From contig NC_088172.1 of NCBI RefSeq assembly GCF_028769735.1, positions 74,920,631 to 74,984,630 on the forward strand: DNA of 64,000 nucleotides. The letters are read 5' to 3'. Within the stretch, counting starts at the first letter, position 1; the number at the start of each line of letters is the position of its first letter. The translations under genes were made by a program, and so were the position numbers. The stretch comes from Zonotrichia leucophrys gambelii. Its lineage: Eukaryota > Chordata > Aves > Passeriformes > Passerellidae. Below are positions 1-13,830 of this stretch, in pieces. The notes under the pieces were generated by a model that saw nothing but the letters and a program-made list of their open reading frames with translations, had not been told where the DNA came from and made no database searches.

Positions 1-3000
1 TGCATGGCCAGCTCTGATGCCCAAAATGACAGGACAGGAGGCAAAACAGGGAGAAATTTGCTGTAGCACGTGCACAGTCTCAGACAAGGGAGCACTGTGG
101 CCTACCTATTAGCTTGAAAAGGAAATAAGGGCAGTGCGATAATGGAATAAATGTTGTAAGGAGATGTAGAGAGGCTCTGGTGTGTCACAGCTTTCAGTTT
201 CAGGTGAATGGGGCACAGGCTGAAATGCCAAGGGGCCAAACTCCAGGCAGATAAAAAGGGGTCATTGTGCAACCCTTGAAACCAGCGAATAATTAAGCGC
301 AGAACACATGAAATGTTTTTAATGACCAAGAAGAGCATTAGCCAATTGCTTTATAAAGTGCCCCAGGTGGTGCTATTTAGCCACTGGAGCCAGGATCTGG
401 AGAGGCTTTGGTCAGGGTCAGGTTCTCAGGGCTGAGTGCCCAGCTGTGGCAGTGGTGGGAAGCTGGACACATGCAGTCAGGAGAAACCCCAGAGAGAGCA
501 AGGGGTGCTGTGGGGAGCAGAGGTTATGTTTTGCTGAAGCTGACCCTGCTACTGTTATCCACTTCGTCCAGGAGGCAGGACTCTATGATAGATAAGACCT
601 CCTGTTTCTGTTTGGCAACAAGCAGGATAACAATCAGTGATGGCATCTGGCATGGCAAAAGAGTGGTTTGTGGTAGCTGGCTGGACCATGCCTTCTTGTG
701 CTTCACTTCAGTTGGTGCAGCTCTGGTGGCATTCTTATGGCATGAAGTCACTGGATCTGATGTGCAACAGCTCTGGGCAAGGTTGGGCTTTGATGTGCTG
801 TGGTTTTATTCTTGCAGCTTCCCCAAGAGATGTCTTTCAGGCAACATCCCAGCTTCCCCATGGGACAGTGCAAACACCAGACATCATTAGGTCTAGAGCA
901 GATGTAAGGAGAAGCCACAGCTATTCCTAGCTAACACTGCTCTGTCCTGGGCTTGATGGGAGTGAGGTGATGTGAGCAACCTGTCCAGAGCAGGTTGGGA
1001 GTTCCTGGCTGGATAAGGCAGATCTTGGGAATGACAGGAACTGGCAATGTTCATAAGCTATCCTGCTCTCTTTTTCTCTAAACACATGGATGCTGGCCAG
1101 ACCATATGAGGTTGGCTTGTCAATACTCATGGTGTAAAAGTGCCTTGTGGGTTCTGCTAAGAGATCTCTCGTGTCCCCCACGTGGAATCTCGGTCAGCTT
1201 CAGTTCCCTCATGGAGTTCAGCCTACCACCAGCACGCTTTAAGGGAAGCCAGACTGAGCGCTAGCTGAGATGGCCCTTGGAAGTCGCTGTCTCCCGAGCG
1301 GAAAGGAGCTTTATGAGCATTACTGGAAGTTGCTGTGGCTGAGTTACCAGAAATAAACCACTTCAATTTAGGGCCAAGTGTTCTCAGACCACTGGATTTC
1401 CCACTCTGGTAGCTGGGCCACCTTCCTAGTGCTTTTGCTTCTCAGCAGGGAGATATTCTGTAAATGCCACCCACTGCTCTGGCTGATTTGGGTGGGTGGC
1501 AATGAGGCAGGAAGACAAAGGTGGGTGCCTTGCCGAAGGCTTCTGTTAACATGGATTATTTTAATTTTTTTTTTTCCTTTTCTGGGAAATGGGTTTTAAA
1601 AGAAATAGCAATAATAGCTCAGTTTCATTCACAGGCAATTGCAGGGCTGGGGGGCAGGAGGCAGCTGGAAAGAGATGTTCTGCCCACAGTCCAGGAGGAG
1701 AGGATGTGTCCTTGGGGAGGCAGATGCCTCAAATGGAGACTTTACACACATGGGGGTGGAAGATAAGTGGCCCTAGCCAACGCATCCCTGCTATTCTCCT
1801 GCCTGTCTTTGATTTTAAATAAACTGCAAACATGACGCACAAGCTACGTGTTAACCTGCTCCCCATCAGGAAACATGGGGGCTGATGCCTACACAACCCT
1901 CAGCAGATGAGATTTTTTTTTCCCATCACCACAGGAAAAGGGAGCAGGGACCTGTCAGCCTTGGGTCCTGGAGAGGAGACTGAGGCAAGGAGGGGTTTGC
2001 CTGCTGCATGCAGAGGAAGGAGACCTGACCCAGTGCTTTAATCCCAAATTCATGTTTTCTCTTCTGTGAGAATACCTGGTGAAGAGGCAAAAGCTGAGAA
2101 CAGCGGGGATGTGCAAGATTCTGTGTGGCTCAGGGCAAAAGTTGTGACTGGTACCCACCTCTGTGTTAGGATGAAGCATCATCTGACGATTCAGGTCTAC
2201 TGATAATTTCCCGTGCTGAGCCTTTGAGCTTTGTAAAGACAAAGAGCCTGCCAGCAGATCCTCTTGGCCAGTGCTATGAGTTTCTATCTCCACCAGGATC
2301 TTTCTTCAAGGGTTTTTTGGTGGAAAGAGTTTGGCAAGAACCTTCTGTGGCTGAGGCTGGTACCCTTTTAGCAGCACAGTTCTCCCTGCTGCACTGTGAA
2401 CAGCCTGCAGCATGGCCAATGCACCAAGTCTACCAACTTGGCCAATATCCTAAACCCAGATAACACAGGCAATTGCCAGGCAGTGCCTGGTTTTCTGCCC
2501 TGGAGTCAGGGAGAAAGAATGTGGGCGGCTCTGTGTGGTGAGGCTATCTATGCCATGGTAGTGGTTAGCCCTTCTTGGTGATGATTTCCAGCTTCCCTGG
2601 GGGTTGGGAACCAGCAGGAACCATTCGCCATGGTCCCATGTGGCCCGAGCTTGGATGCACAGGGCAATAATCCTACACTGAGGCAGTGCAGTCCAGCTCT
2701 GGTGTGGGTGAGGGTGATGTTGGAGGGTATTACTATGCCGTGTTGTGTCTCATGCGTGGTATAGCATCTGGTAGCTCACCATACACATGGTGCTGCCTTA
2801 CCCTGTCATGTTACCCTGTGGAGCTGGGATTCCAGGCCACAGCCCAGTCTGCCAGACCACATTCCTCTGGCACAGGACCTGCTCCTTCATATATCCCCTC
2901 TATTCTGAAGCCCTCAGAGGCCTGTGAGGAGCAGGTTGCAGACTCTGCAAACCATTCCTGCTCTTTGCTATCCACCAGACTTTTCCTTGTGATATGACTT

Positions 3001-6000
3001 GCAGTGTCTTCAGTGCATGATCAAAAGCTTGGTTTTCTCCATTGCCTGGAAAGGACAATTCTTGCCACGTGGTGGGAATGGCTATGGATGTCAGGATGGA
3101 GGTGGACTTCTTCCCACAGAGCAAGGGAGCAGCCCTGCAAGGACGAATTTCCCTGCCCTTGATCCAGTAGAAGGCATCAGTTGTTTTACCTACAACCCAA
3201 AATGCCCTGAGAAAGACCCAGTTATCTCTCAGCAGAGGACATATCAACTTGTTGAAGGGACACTATTCACTTAAAAATGCTCTTCTCTCGCACAGTTATT
3301 TCCATCTCCTTGCTGAGCTATGGAGTTCCCAGGAGCGGAGAACGCTCATGCTCAGCTCCTGGCCGGGTCATGCGGTGCATGTGTCAGCACTTTGGGTGCA
3401 ATCAGTCTTCCTCTGGTCAGTGAGTTTCTTCCGTTGTTTGGGTGGGCCTTGCACAAACTTTGGGGGGAGAGTGAAAGCTTTTTTAGAAAGTGGAATATAT
3501 GACTGTGAAACCACAAGAGTGTCGGAGGGTCTCAGGCGTGGGTAGGAGAGCCTAAATGGCTCCTGGATTTCAGGATGTTAGTCACCATCACTATCACTTT
3601 CCTGGCCTACTACTCCTGCTACCCACCTTTTGTCAGCATCCTAATTCTCCATGAATCATGTAGGATTTTGGGAAGACCATTATTTCCTCACCATCTGTAC
3701 AATTCATAGTGGCTCATGGCTGCTACCGTGACATAAAAATATGTTAGTAAAATAACCACAACACACTCATTTTGGAAACATATGAGAATTCAAATTGACA
3801 GTTTCCCTCTATACTTAGTAGTAAAACCACAGATCCTGGAAAAGCTCCAGCTGGTATGAGGCTTAGCACGCATAAGTATCCAGGAATATTTGAGGTATGA
3901 TACAGGGAAAAACTTTCCTACTGTCAGGCTGGTTAATGAAGAGGCAAACAATCTAAGGGTACAATGGGAGATGCTTCCTGTGATATTTTCAGAGGGGCTT
4001 AGACTAGTATCTCTCAGATAGTGCTGGTGATACCTGAGCAGGATCACTTTTATGCCTACACCTCTATAATCTATCCTACTTTCTCTCCTGGAAGACAAAG
4101 TCCTGTTCAATATCTCTGGTTTAGACTTGGGAGCTCTGTGATGGCTTGGAAGCTCTCTGATGGGTTAAGCTGAGTCTCAGGAAGGGATTGCATCTATCTG
4201 TGGCCATCCTCTGTGAGAGGCATGCCATGTCAGTGATTGAAAGGGCTCCTGGGGGAAGGCTGCTGAACATAAAATAGGAGAGCAAGGTAAAAGGGAGAAA
4301 AATGTTGCTGAATTTGTGGTGCCATTGTATGCTGCAGGAGTTCCTGGAAGAGCTGCCTGGCAGAGGCAGGAGCTGTCCCAAACAGCTAAGGACAATATCA
4401 ACCCCAGGTGCTGTGTCTCTGGCATGGAAAGGCAACAAGCCCCATTACACCTGGGCATGATAGAAAAGACACTGGACAGAGCTCCTGTACCTGTGCATCC
4501 CATCCATTACTTGGGTGGGTGTGTCCAACATCTTACCAGGAGTCTACAGTGAAAGAATCTGGTCTGGCATCCCAGACACCACTATGCTTCCAAAAGAAAA
4601 ATTACCTACTTAATGGTTTGGGTTTTGGTTGGTTTTGTTTATTTATGATGCCAGGGGAAGGCATCTTAAACAAAAATCATGTACAGTACAAAAGCAAAGA
4701 GGGTTAGTCATTCATAGAACTTCTGGATAAGCATCAGGATGCAGTGAGTGCTACAAATTTGTGACTCCTGTGAGGATTAATCAGACACAAGGAGTAACAG
4801 TCCCTCAAGGATTCTTAGTTATGAAAGCAGTTTCTGTCTCAGGAAGTCCTGAGCTACAATCAGCCTGGAAGAGCATGCAGAGGTAATATCACTGCTGGCC
4901 TGCTCTTCACTTCTTCTCCTTCAGGCATCTATCAGCCAGCATTGGAGACAGAGCACTTGGCTAGATTGATGCTCACTTTGACTCAGCACAGCTGTGCTTA
5001 TTCTTTATGTGTGGAGCCACAGGGAGGCTGCTGTTGCACGTAGAGTTTTGCTCACGACTCTCCCTATCACATCAGATCATAAATATTTTGCAAGGGAAAA
5101 CTTTACAGAGCCAAAATGTCATCCTCTTCCCTTTTCCCTGTGAAAAAGTGTATTGCCTCACATTCCCAGGCTGTTGATCAGTGCTGTCTCTGGTCACTGA
5201 TGCCAGGGTGTGTGATGCCTTGTCTGCTGTCCCTGAGGGCACCCAGACATGGAGTTTCATGAGGCTGGATGAGATCTCATCCTTTTGTGTAACTATGTTT
5301 AGACCCTATCTCCACACTCACAGTGGGAAGTGTGCCAAGAGAGGGGTAACCTTGAGGAGGTCAGAAGTGAGAGGACAGATGGCCCTTTGGTATCTTTAGC
5401 TGAGCACTGTATGATCTGTGCATTGCAAATTCCCTTGGAAAGAAACTGCACAGAGCCCTGTGGTGGAGAAGAGAGCAGGAGAGTGCATGCACAGGGCTGT
5501 GGGAAACCTTCTGGGTGCTGTGCGGGAGCTGGTGTTGGCACCTTGTGAGGGATGAGGGGACTGCTGAGGTCTGCATTGCTTTGAGATTTGGTGAGAGGCA
5601 CAGCTGATGCCAGCTCCCGGGCACCATCATGCAAAATCCAGGTGGCACAGGAAGATGTCTCCCACCTTGGTGCTGCTGTATGTACCAAGGCTGAGGAGCT
5701 TTCCAGAGAAGTCTGTCAGGGAGATGTGGGGCTTGGTGTTGGAGAAGCAAGCACAATCCCTTGCTCTGGGATGCTGCCTTGGAAAGACCCTCCCGAGCAG
5801 TGGCTCATGCCTGCACACAGTGTGCTGGGTCTGCTGGCAGAGGGTCCCCATCTGGAGGAACCTCTGCTTGTGGAAAGACCTGCCAGGCTCCTCCTGCTCC
5901 TTCTCTCCCTTTTGCCTGGTGCTCTCTATTGGGATCTGTAGCTGACACAGAGGATTTTTTGTTATGCTGTTTTCCTTTTTCCTCTCTGAAGGGCAGAAAA

Positions 6001-6030
6001 GGCCAGGATGGAGATGCAGCTCTGCTTTCA
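1..6030. other. Non-coding stretch, no gene recognised
   Basis: I see no gene, RNA or repeat family that I can support here. The longest frame is 160 codons (408-890, plus strand). It overlaps open frames on both strands and has no motif, signal peptide or domain-like composition. It is ordinary mixed-composition vertebrate sequence with short T- and A-runs, for example near 1,560-1,580. It could be intronic or intergenic. Confidence 0.6.
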
Positions 6031-6039
6031 CACCAGAAA

Positions 6040-6390
6040 AGATGGCTGGCTAACGGGGAAGGGAGAGCCAGGCGCCAGGGCTGGGGCACAGCCACGGGCA
6101 GGCCCGAGCAGGAAGCCGGGCACCCCCTGCCATATTTGCACAGGCCTGAGGACTGCCCCCGTGCCCCCTGTTCCCAGTCCAGGCCCTGTGACCCGCTCCC
6201 ACCAAATGGCTGCCCCCCCGGCCCCGGCAGGGCTCTCCACACAACGGAGGGGCTGTGTGACCTGCCTGCTCCCAGCTTGGTTGCTATAGGAAAGGGAAGA
6301 GGCTGGAGAGAATGTGTGGGGCCTATTCACACCCCCGGCCCCGATTCACGGTGCCCCTGAGGTAATGTTTGCCCGGCTCGCCGTGATCTT
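6040..6390. other. CpG-rich, GC-rich patch
   Basis: About 16 CpG dinucleotides fall between 6,043 and 6,390, against long neighbouring stretches with almost none. C- and G-runs are frequent. The 199-codon frame at 5,761-6,360 (plus) and opposing minus-strand frames result from the low stop density here, and none resembles a protein family. The patch could be a small CpG island, an unmethylated regulatory element or a GC-biased conversion tract. No start codon context or splice pattern points to a first exon. Confidence 0.4.
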
Positions 6391-6399
6391 GCCTGATAA

Positions 6400-9300
6400 A
6401 GGGGCCTCCTAAAAGTCAGGGGGGACACACCAGACCAAAGAGTCTGGGAGAAATATTTGCCTTGAATGCCAGTAACATGTGGAAATGGGGAGGTTGAGTG
6501 GGGAGGGGGGTGATGATAAGAAAGGACCCTTTGAAAAAGAAGGAGGTGGGGAAAAATGCATGCCTGGCTGGCCCCACAGGCTTGCCGCCTCTGCAGAGTG
6601 CAGCCATGCATGGGAATATTGGGGTTCCTCTTCACTGCAGCCAAATGGTGATGTTGCACAGGTACACGTGTATGAACAATTACAGTGATGATGTGACCTG
6701 TATCCAGGGTGGTGTTCTCCTGACACCAGGGATCCAAAAGAAGCAGCAGTTCTGCAGCAACAAGGGCTATGCATCTTTCCAAAACCCACCTTTGTTACTT
6801 TCTCTTCAACCATCACACCCTGAATGCTCTTGTGATTCAAATTATTATTGTTAGTATAATATTTCTGATTTTGTGCAGTCAGAATGTCCTGTGGGCCCAT
6901 CTTTTTGTAGGTTGTAATTGTTATGTTTCAGAAAAGCCTTTTGGCAGCATATGAAACCCGGGAAACAAAACCAAATTTCTCATTGTCTAAAAACAAGCAA
7001 AAAAAAACTCCAGTGATCCTGTAAATGTTTTCTTGTGCAGATTAAGAACAGTAATTTTGTTGCAGGGTAGGCAGTGACCACCTCTTAAGTTTTCATAGCT
7101 GATTTCAGCAAATGTCCTGTTTGTATACTTGATATTCTTGAGCGGCCTGATCAAAGCAATGAAATGAGTATGTTGCTGTTGTCGGGGTACTTTGTGATGA
7201 AGACTGCATTCAAAATGCATTTTCAACATTGCTGATGAGGCTCAGAGGTTTCCTCTCTGGGACAGTGTTATCTCTGCTCTGAAGGAGGTGTGAGGAGGGT
7301 GGTGGGAGCATCTGGACCCTGAGGCACAGAGAAGCAAGCCAATTTGGGAGAAGGTGCATGGCAAGGGACTGGTCAAACCATTCATTCAGAGGATTTTCTC
7401 TTATATCGGCTGTAGTTGCTTGGCCAGGACACTCAGTATCAGTGGGCATGGCTGGACGGAAAGCTCTTCCTAGTGTGTCACTGGGATCAAAAGGAAAATG
7501 GGAGTGGGGTGGAAGAGGAAAAAAAAAAAACCCAAAAAACAGCAAATATTATAGTGGCATTTTCTCATGGGAAGGGAATACAGTCTCCAGCTCTGGTAAA
7601 AAAGAAACAGAGGGGGTTGGGGCATTGCTTCTGAGAAAGGCTGGGAGCCTGGGAAAAGCACTTCTATGAGAGAAGGAAAAGATGAGGGTGATTTAGGATA
7701 AGAAATGTTGTCGTTGGCTTTGACTACAGGGAGAGCAGGTCTGTTCCTCCTTTTAAGTGGCAGCTATCATTGTAAGAAGAAAACAGACTCCAAACAGACC
7801 ATGAATATTGTTTATATAAACCTCTGCTTGTACTGAGAAAAGGGCACCTAGAAATGGGTTTCTTAGCCTTTTTCTATTTCAAGGAGTAAGCCCTCACTTT
7901 GAGAAAAGAGAAAAAAAAAGCCCTTGTGTGTGAGGGAAAAATAAAAGGAACATCAAAATGCTTGACTGATGACTGGGAAGAGAAATGGTATTCAGAGAGG
8001 TGACTTCTGGCCCTCTAAGGATAGTGCTGGGAGAGAGGCAGAAAGAAGCAACATTGCTTTTATTTGTGATTAAATAACACTTTGGCAATCTCACCCCCCC
8101 AGCAGCCTTTCTGCAGACAGCAGCCTACCAGCTGGGGAATGCTGCCGCTCCAGCACTGGGGATACACAGCACAGCAAACAGGGAATCTGGGACTTACTGC
8201 AAGCTTTTTATTTTATTTCAGCAGCTTGACTGGGGTCTTGCCATAGGGTCAGTTGCTGTTAATCCTATATTTGTATTTAGCAGATATACTTATTGCTCTT
8301 TTTTTTATGGAATTCCCCTGGAGAAAGCTCTCATGGGTGATGGAGGCTGCATCTCACAGAGTTTAACTTTCGTTTATCTGCAGGAGAAAAAAGACTTATA
8401 TTACTTTTGCCGCTGCTTAAGCTTAAAGTCCCCCCTGCCCCTATCTTAGGTTAAATTCATATCCATCAAAGGATGTTTTTACTTTTGAATGAAAGTTTTT
8501 CTTTAAAGCCTATGTTGCAAGTGACCTGGTGAGGCCGAGCACAGTTTCTGAGCCCTCTGAGAGCTCCCATGGCTAGTGAGGATTAAAGGAACTAGGTCAG
8601 ATTTCTAAACTATAGCATACACGATGCTGCTGTTCCAGCTGGACTATCTATAAAAGCTGGAAAAGAAAATCAGAGTCCTGGAAATGTTTTCTTGGATGTG
8701 CACTTCCCAGAACTCCCCCCAAAAGTCATCCAACTGTGCAGGCAGGAGTGCAAAAGCTTCAAAAGGTTTTTCCCAAATCAACCCAGCCAGCTGAAATCCA
8801 TAGGAAAGCTTGTGAAAATTCTGCTCATGAGATGACAGATAATGCAAGCAAAAAATGGAAGGAAAAGTATTTTTCTACATGATGTCACTCCCAGCATTAT
8901 TTAATGTGAACTAGTCCATAAATAATTGTGTTCCTCCTTCAGCCTTAAGCACAGGTAGGAGGACTTCATCATCCATTGCAGAGCACTTCTCTCTGGGTTG
9001 GAACAGAACGCAACACCCTTACTGCAGAATGGCTTGGGATGTGCAAGGAAAAATAAGTTTGCAGCCCACTAAAACTCCCTCAGGGAAACAGAGAGGTGGA
9101 ACACGGCATGCTGTGGTCCATGGTCCACTGACCAGGCAGAGGGACTATGCTGTCCATCTCAGGAACTTTTTTGATCTCTGGCTTCTGTGAAAAGGGTGCT
9201 GGCCACTCAAGCCAGGTTGGAGCCAGGCCAAAACAACATCCTGATTCTGTGGCATGTGCTCTGGGATCAGACCACACGTGATGAGTACCACAGATTTGCG

Positions 9301-10600
9301 CTGCATTGGGAAGAGACTACTGTCATGACCCCTGCTGCACCCTGGGAAAGTCGCTTGGCCATGGCTCACAGGAAGGAGAAAGCTGGCTTTCCCTGGATCC
9401 AGGATTTCCTCCTTCCCCCTTCCCCTCTCTCAGGGGCTGCACCACATCTTACCCCACTCCTGGCATGCCAACATCAAAAAGCAACATGGAAACATTGTGT
9501 GGGCTGCCAGTGTTCCTGTGCCAACAAGGGGGCTGGTGTAGGGCTGTCTTGTCCCCAGTGAGAGAGGTGGCTTTGCTTCTGCCCCACAGTGCCACTGCTG
9601 CCACATGGCATCGGCCTGCAAAGCTGCCCACGGGACTGGGCAGCCCTGGCATGGACCGAGCACGGCTGAGCAGACTTCCCCAGTGTGGGAAATTTCTAAA
9701 GAAGCAGCTTCCTTCAAACCACATTTTCATTTAACTCATCTAAATATACTTCTGTTTCAAAACACACACTTAAAAATAACTTACAGAAATATTTATATGG
9801 ACACCAAAAGGAACTTTCCAACTTTGGGGATTCAGCCTGCAGCCCACTGCAAGAGCCCACAACTGCCTTCCTGCTCAGTCACTCTGCTTGTTATTGAGCC
9901 TCTTGTTTTGGGAGTGTTTGAGTCTCTTTTTCCTTAAGTTATCTTGCTTCACTCCACCCTGCCTCAGGGACTAAGAGGGTTCTGCTTCAGTGAGGTCAAG
10001 GCTGATATTGCAGGATAGTTTTTCTCTCAGTCACAACCATCATAACTCTCTCGATGGAACAAGTTTTGTTTCAGACCTGGAAAATTCAGCCCCTCCTGTG
10101 GTGGGGCACAGCACATACTTGGGAACTCCCTCTGTCATCACCTTGCCCCTCTCTGTGCTTTTCATTCATTTGCCTGTCTCAGTTTATGCATTGCTTGGAG
10201 CAGATCTCTGCTTTTGGCAAACGTATGTCAGCCTTGCACACTGGGCTTCAAGATGGGATTTGGAATCTTCTAGTTGGTTTTGCAACCCAAATGCAATAGT
10301 AAGAGTAATAACAAAACTTTCTGCCTGGTGGTTTTCACCATCATTTAGTCAGTGCTGTCAATATTTTGTTCAGTGACACTGTTAGTTATCTGGAGGTGCA
10401 CCAATCACTTCCCCTTGCCTGTGTGGACAATCCCCTTTGCTAAAGAAAGGCTAGGCTCTTACTAAAGCATCACAATTAGGTCAAGTCCCAAGTCCATACT
10501 ATACATCATATGGGAGAGAAGCAGTCTGATGGGCTGGGACAAAGGTTGTCTGATAAGGATGTGTTGTGTCATTTGTCTGCGTGTCCCGGCTTTTCAAAAG
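6400..10600. other. Non-coding stretch, no gene recognised
   Basis: Nothing recognisable. A 163-codon minus-strand frame (6,409-6,900) overlaps frames on the opposite strand and lacks any motif. There are A-rich runs near 7,520 and 7,910 and AT-rich stretches around 8,200-8,500. No CR1 3' octamers and no MIR core were seen. Confidence 0.6.
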
Positions 10601-10744
10601 ACATCCCCGCGGCCCAGGAATGTCTTATAGGGGGTTTTAAATGTCTCAGTTTTTCATTTCACCAGGTTTTATTTTTAGATCACGATACAATGTTTGTTCA
10701 GTACATATTGCAGCACTGGTAAGAATCTGTCCTGTGTTTATCAG

Positions 10745-10935
10745 GAACAAACAGCCCAGAGGAAGGTGTGCTCGCTATGATGAAGAGTATTTGGATTACA
10801 AGAGAGGTCAGATGACTGCAAAACTCTGAATCCCTATGACCATTCAGTCTTGTTTGGTGCTGCAGAAGGAATTGATCTTGAAATGCTTAATTACTGAAAA
10901 AGTTCTGCTACAATAAACATTTGTGTTGTTGTAGA
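10745..10935 (+). other. Candidate 3'-terminal coding exon with poly(A) signal (weak)
   Basis: A pyrimidine-leaning tract ending in TTTATCAG (to 10,744) could be a splice acceptor. The sequence after it is open in one frame (phase 1) for 28 codons to a TGA ending at 10,829, with a charged, unusually coding-like composition (RGRCARYDEEYLDYKRGQ). An AATAAA hexamer follows at 10,912-10,917, then GT-rich sequence, as expected of a polyadenylation site. The frame stays open upstream to 10,641, so the acceptor is not proved. I recognise no family, and no upstream exon could be linked. It may be a chance frame. Confidence 0.25.
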
Positions 10936-13709
10936 TGAGGTAACTTGCATAGGAAAAAGCACAAACCAAAACTAGTTCTGCAGTATCTTTTATGGGAATA
11001 ACTTGTGACACTTTAATGTGTCACTACCAATAAGTCTCTGTTTTTTATTTTCAGTGAGGTTCAGCACCCTACTGGTCTGTTAACAATTTTGCCTCTCTCC
11101 CTCCTTGTTTCTTTTTATATGTAAAGGTTGGAGAGGGGCTTCTTAGTGAATGTGCTTCAGTGTTTCTCATCAAACTGTAGTCTGAAACTTCATACAGGGC
11201 AGTGGAAACAGACTCTAAGTCACCAATTAAATGCAACTAGCTCTGAAATGTCACACAACTTCCATTTAAAACAGTTCAAACTCCAGCCTTGGATTAAGAT
11301 CCAGGCATTCCTAAAAACACAGGATTAAACTGAAAGCTCAGATTTCCTTTAAAACAGAAAGCTTCCTGCTCTCTGCCTGCATAGGCAAGATCAAGCCCCT
11401 GATCTAAAGAGAGGCAAAGCAACACCTCCTTCTGGGGTCCCAAAACCCCAAGGGTGCAGTTCAGAGCTGCAGTTTTCCTGGCAGCAAAAATGGCCAGAGG
11501 TTTCTTTCCCCTGTGCTGAGGTTGGCTGTGCCTTTGGTTGTGCTACTGCTGTCATCTGCAAGCTGGATCACAGAGAAGGTTACAAAGGGGCAAAAAACTT
11601 GCTTTAATGCTTTAATTTAGAAGCTTTTTTTTCTTTTCTTTTTTTTTTTTTTAAGCCCAAACTGTTTTAATGAATGAGCTGTCTCTGTGGTCTGTACATC
11701 GATGTAGTGGCACCACATGGGGTGAGGGACAAGAGGAAGGACAGGTTGCTGTGCAGGGTCTGGAACATGAGGCTAGGACAGGAGCTCCCTAAGCAGCTTT
11801 GCTGCTGAGGAGAATTTGTCATCAATATGCCCCTGAGAAGGCAGAACATTGCAGCATGGATTCAGGAACAAGCAGCCAGGCTTAGGAAAAGCCAGAAACT
11901 TTTAAACCAGGTTTTAGAGAAAAAGGGATCAAGACTCAGATCCTGAGACAGCAGCTCTGAAGGGTGTGAGCTGTTCTGCTCATTGGGCTGTCCTTTCCAA
12001 GGCTCATCTATAGCAGACCGAAGCAGGCACTTGTCATGGCCTCTCATGGTCACAGTCACTCAGGGCATCATTTGTATACTCCACAAGGGGGTCCCTTCTG
12101 TAGCACAGGCCTTCTGATGGCCACACCAGTAGCAGGATGGGGGAGGCCTGTGGTGGACCCCACAAACCACCAGTCCACTTGGAGCAGGACACTGTGGCCT
12201 CAGGGAGCCTGCTGTCTCAAAGTGGCCCTCCCTGATCTCATATCATTTTCTGGGGAGATCACAGCTTAAACTTGGCATGCCCAGGGATGACAGAAGGATG
12301 TTATCATGAGGAGTGGGGCAAATTTTCTTCCCAGAGGTGTTAAGGGTGTTGCATTCTTTTTACATCAGGAGTGAGAGCAAAGATCTCTGGAGGAAGCGAT
12401 CCCCAGGGATGGCAGTGTAGAAGCTCTGGAGAGCCATGCCACAGGTGGACCAGCTCCCACCAGACTCTCGCAAGCCAAGGCCAACCAGGATACCAATTTC
12501 AGACCAAGCCAGCAGAGGTCACAGTAGGTCCAACAAATTCTCCATGCCCTTGTCCAGCTCAGCGTGCCCTCACAGTTCACCGCTGACTGACTGGTATTAA
12601 ACCCTTGTCCTACTCAACAGGCTGAGCAAACCTGACAAAGCCAGGTTTTGGCTGCAGAGTACCTTCCTGGAGGGAGCAAATAGCTGCTGGAGACTTGGGC
12701 TGTGGCTTGGTTGTAACTCTCTTCCCCAGTGTGTGCTCCTGTTGCAGCTAGTGTACAATATCTTGGTGTTAAAATAACTCATGAGGGTGTGGACGTGTTC
12801 TCCTCCTGTCATTACACAGAGGAAAATCACAAGATGTGCCAGCCTGTCAGGCTCCTTTATCTTCCCAGACCTCTCACCTTCATCCTCCCTGTGCCAAATT
12901 CATGCTCAGGCTGGAGGATGTTCCTGCTGCATGAAGCTGATCTGGTCTGCAGGGAAGCTGGGTCCATGTCCTCTTGTGCTGTGTTACCACCTTAGCAGCA
13001 ACTGCTCTGGGAGAACCTCCTGAGCGTCTCCATGCCACAGTCTGGGTGGATCCCTGTTGCACTGGGCTTTCTTGTGGTCTTCCACAAGAGCTGGGATGAT
13101 CCCTCTGAAGGTACATGCACTGCAGGGGCAGGTAGGGCTGCAGACAACCAGTTCCATGTTCCTGCTCAATTACAGCTCCACAAGGAAAATGCAGGCATGG
13201 CAAATGCAAGACCAAATGTATAGTTTTGTATACAGAGACACTGGGGATTTCCTTCCTCCATTTCTAGCAACAGCATCTTGGGCAGAGAAGAAGCAGAAGT
13301 CAAAAACTTTTTTTTCAAGTAAATATAGGAGCCATGAAGGTTTGTATGCCTTTGCTGATGTCAAGATCTGCATAGGATCAGGGTCTGGTTGGCTGAGGTC
13401 TCCCACAGGCTATGGACCACACACGAGGGCACCTTTCTTGCCGAAGACTTCCGTGGCACAATGTCTTGGTGGCTTCAGAACCCACATGGCTATGACATGT
13501 GGCATTGCCCGATGGCCAAAATGCCCACGTTCTGCTATGGAAGGCAGGAGATGGTGGTGGCTGGTGAGCTGGGCAAGCGAAGCCTGGTTCCTGTAGGTCT
13601 CTGCCACTGGAGGGGGACAGAGCACCTCTCTGCAGAGGTAGGTGTCCCTACACCCCTCCCAGAAGAGCTCCTCCCATGCTGCAGGGCTCTCATCCAGTTC
13701 ATCCTGGTG

Positions 13710-13830
13710 GATGGGCCGCTGCTTGCAATGCCGCGCCCTGGAGTGGGTCATCGCGGGATTGCGCTTTTAGCAGAGGAGGGGCGCCGTTTGGCAAGAAGGC
13801 AGCATTTCACACAATAGCAGCGAATCCATG
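13710..13830. other. Short CpG-rich patch
   Basis: Roughly nine CpG sites occur in about 120 bp, including CCGCGCC, ATCGCGGG and GGCGCCG clusters, whereas the surrounding kilobase is CpG-poor. There is no associated gene model. It could be a small regulatory element or a locally protected tract. Confidence 0.35.
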
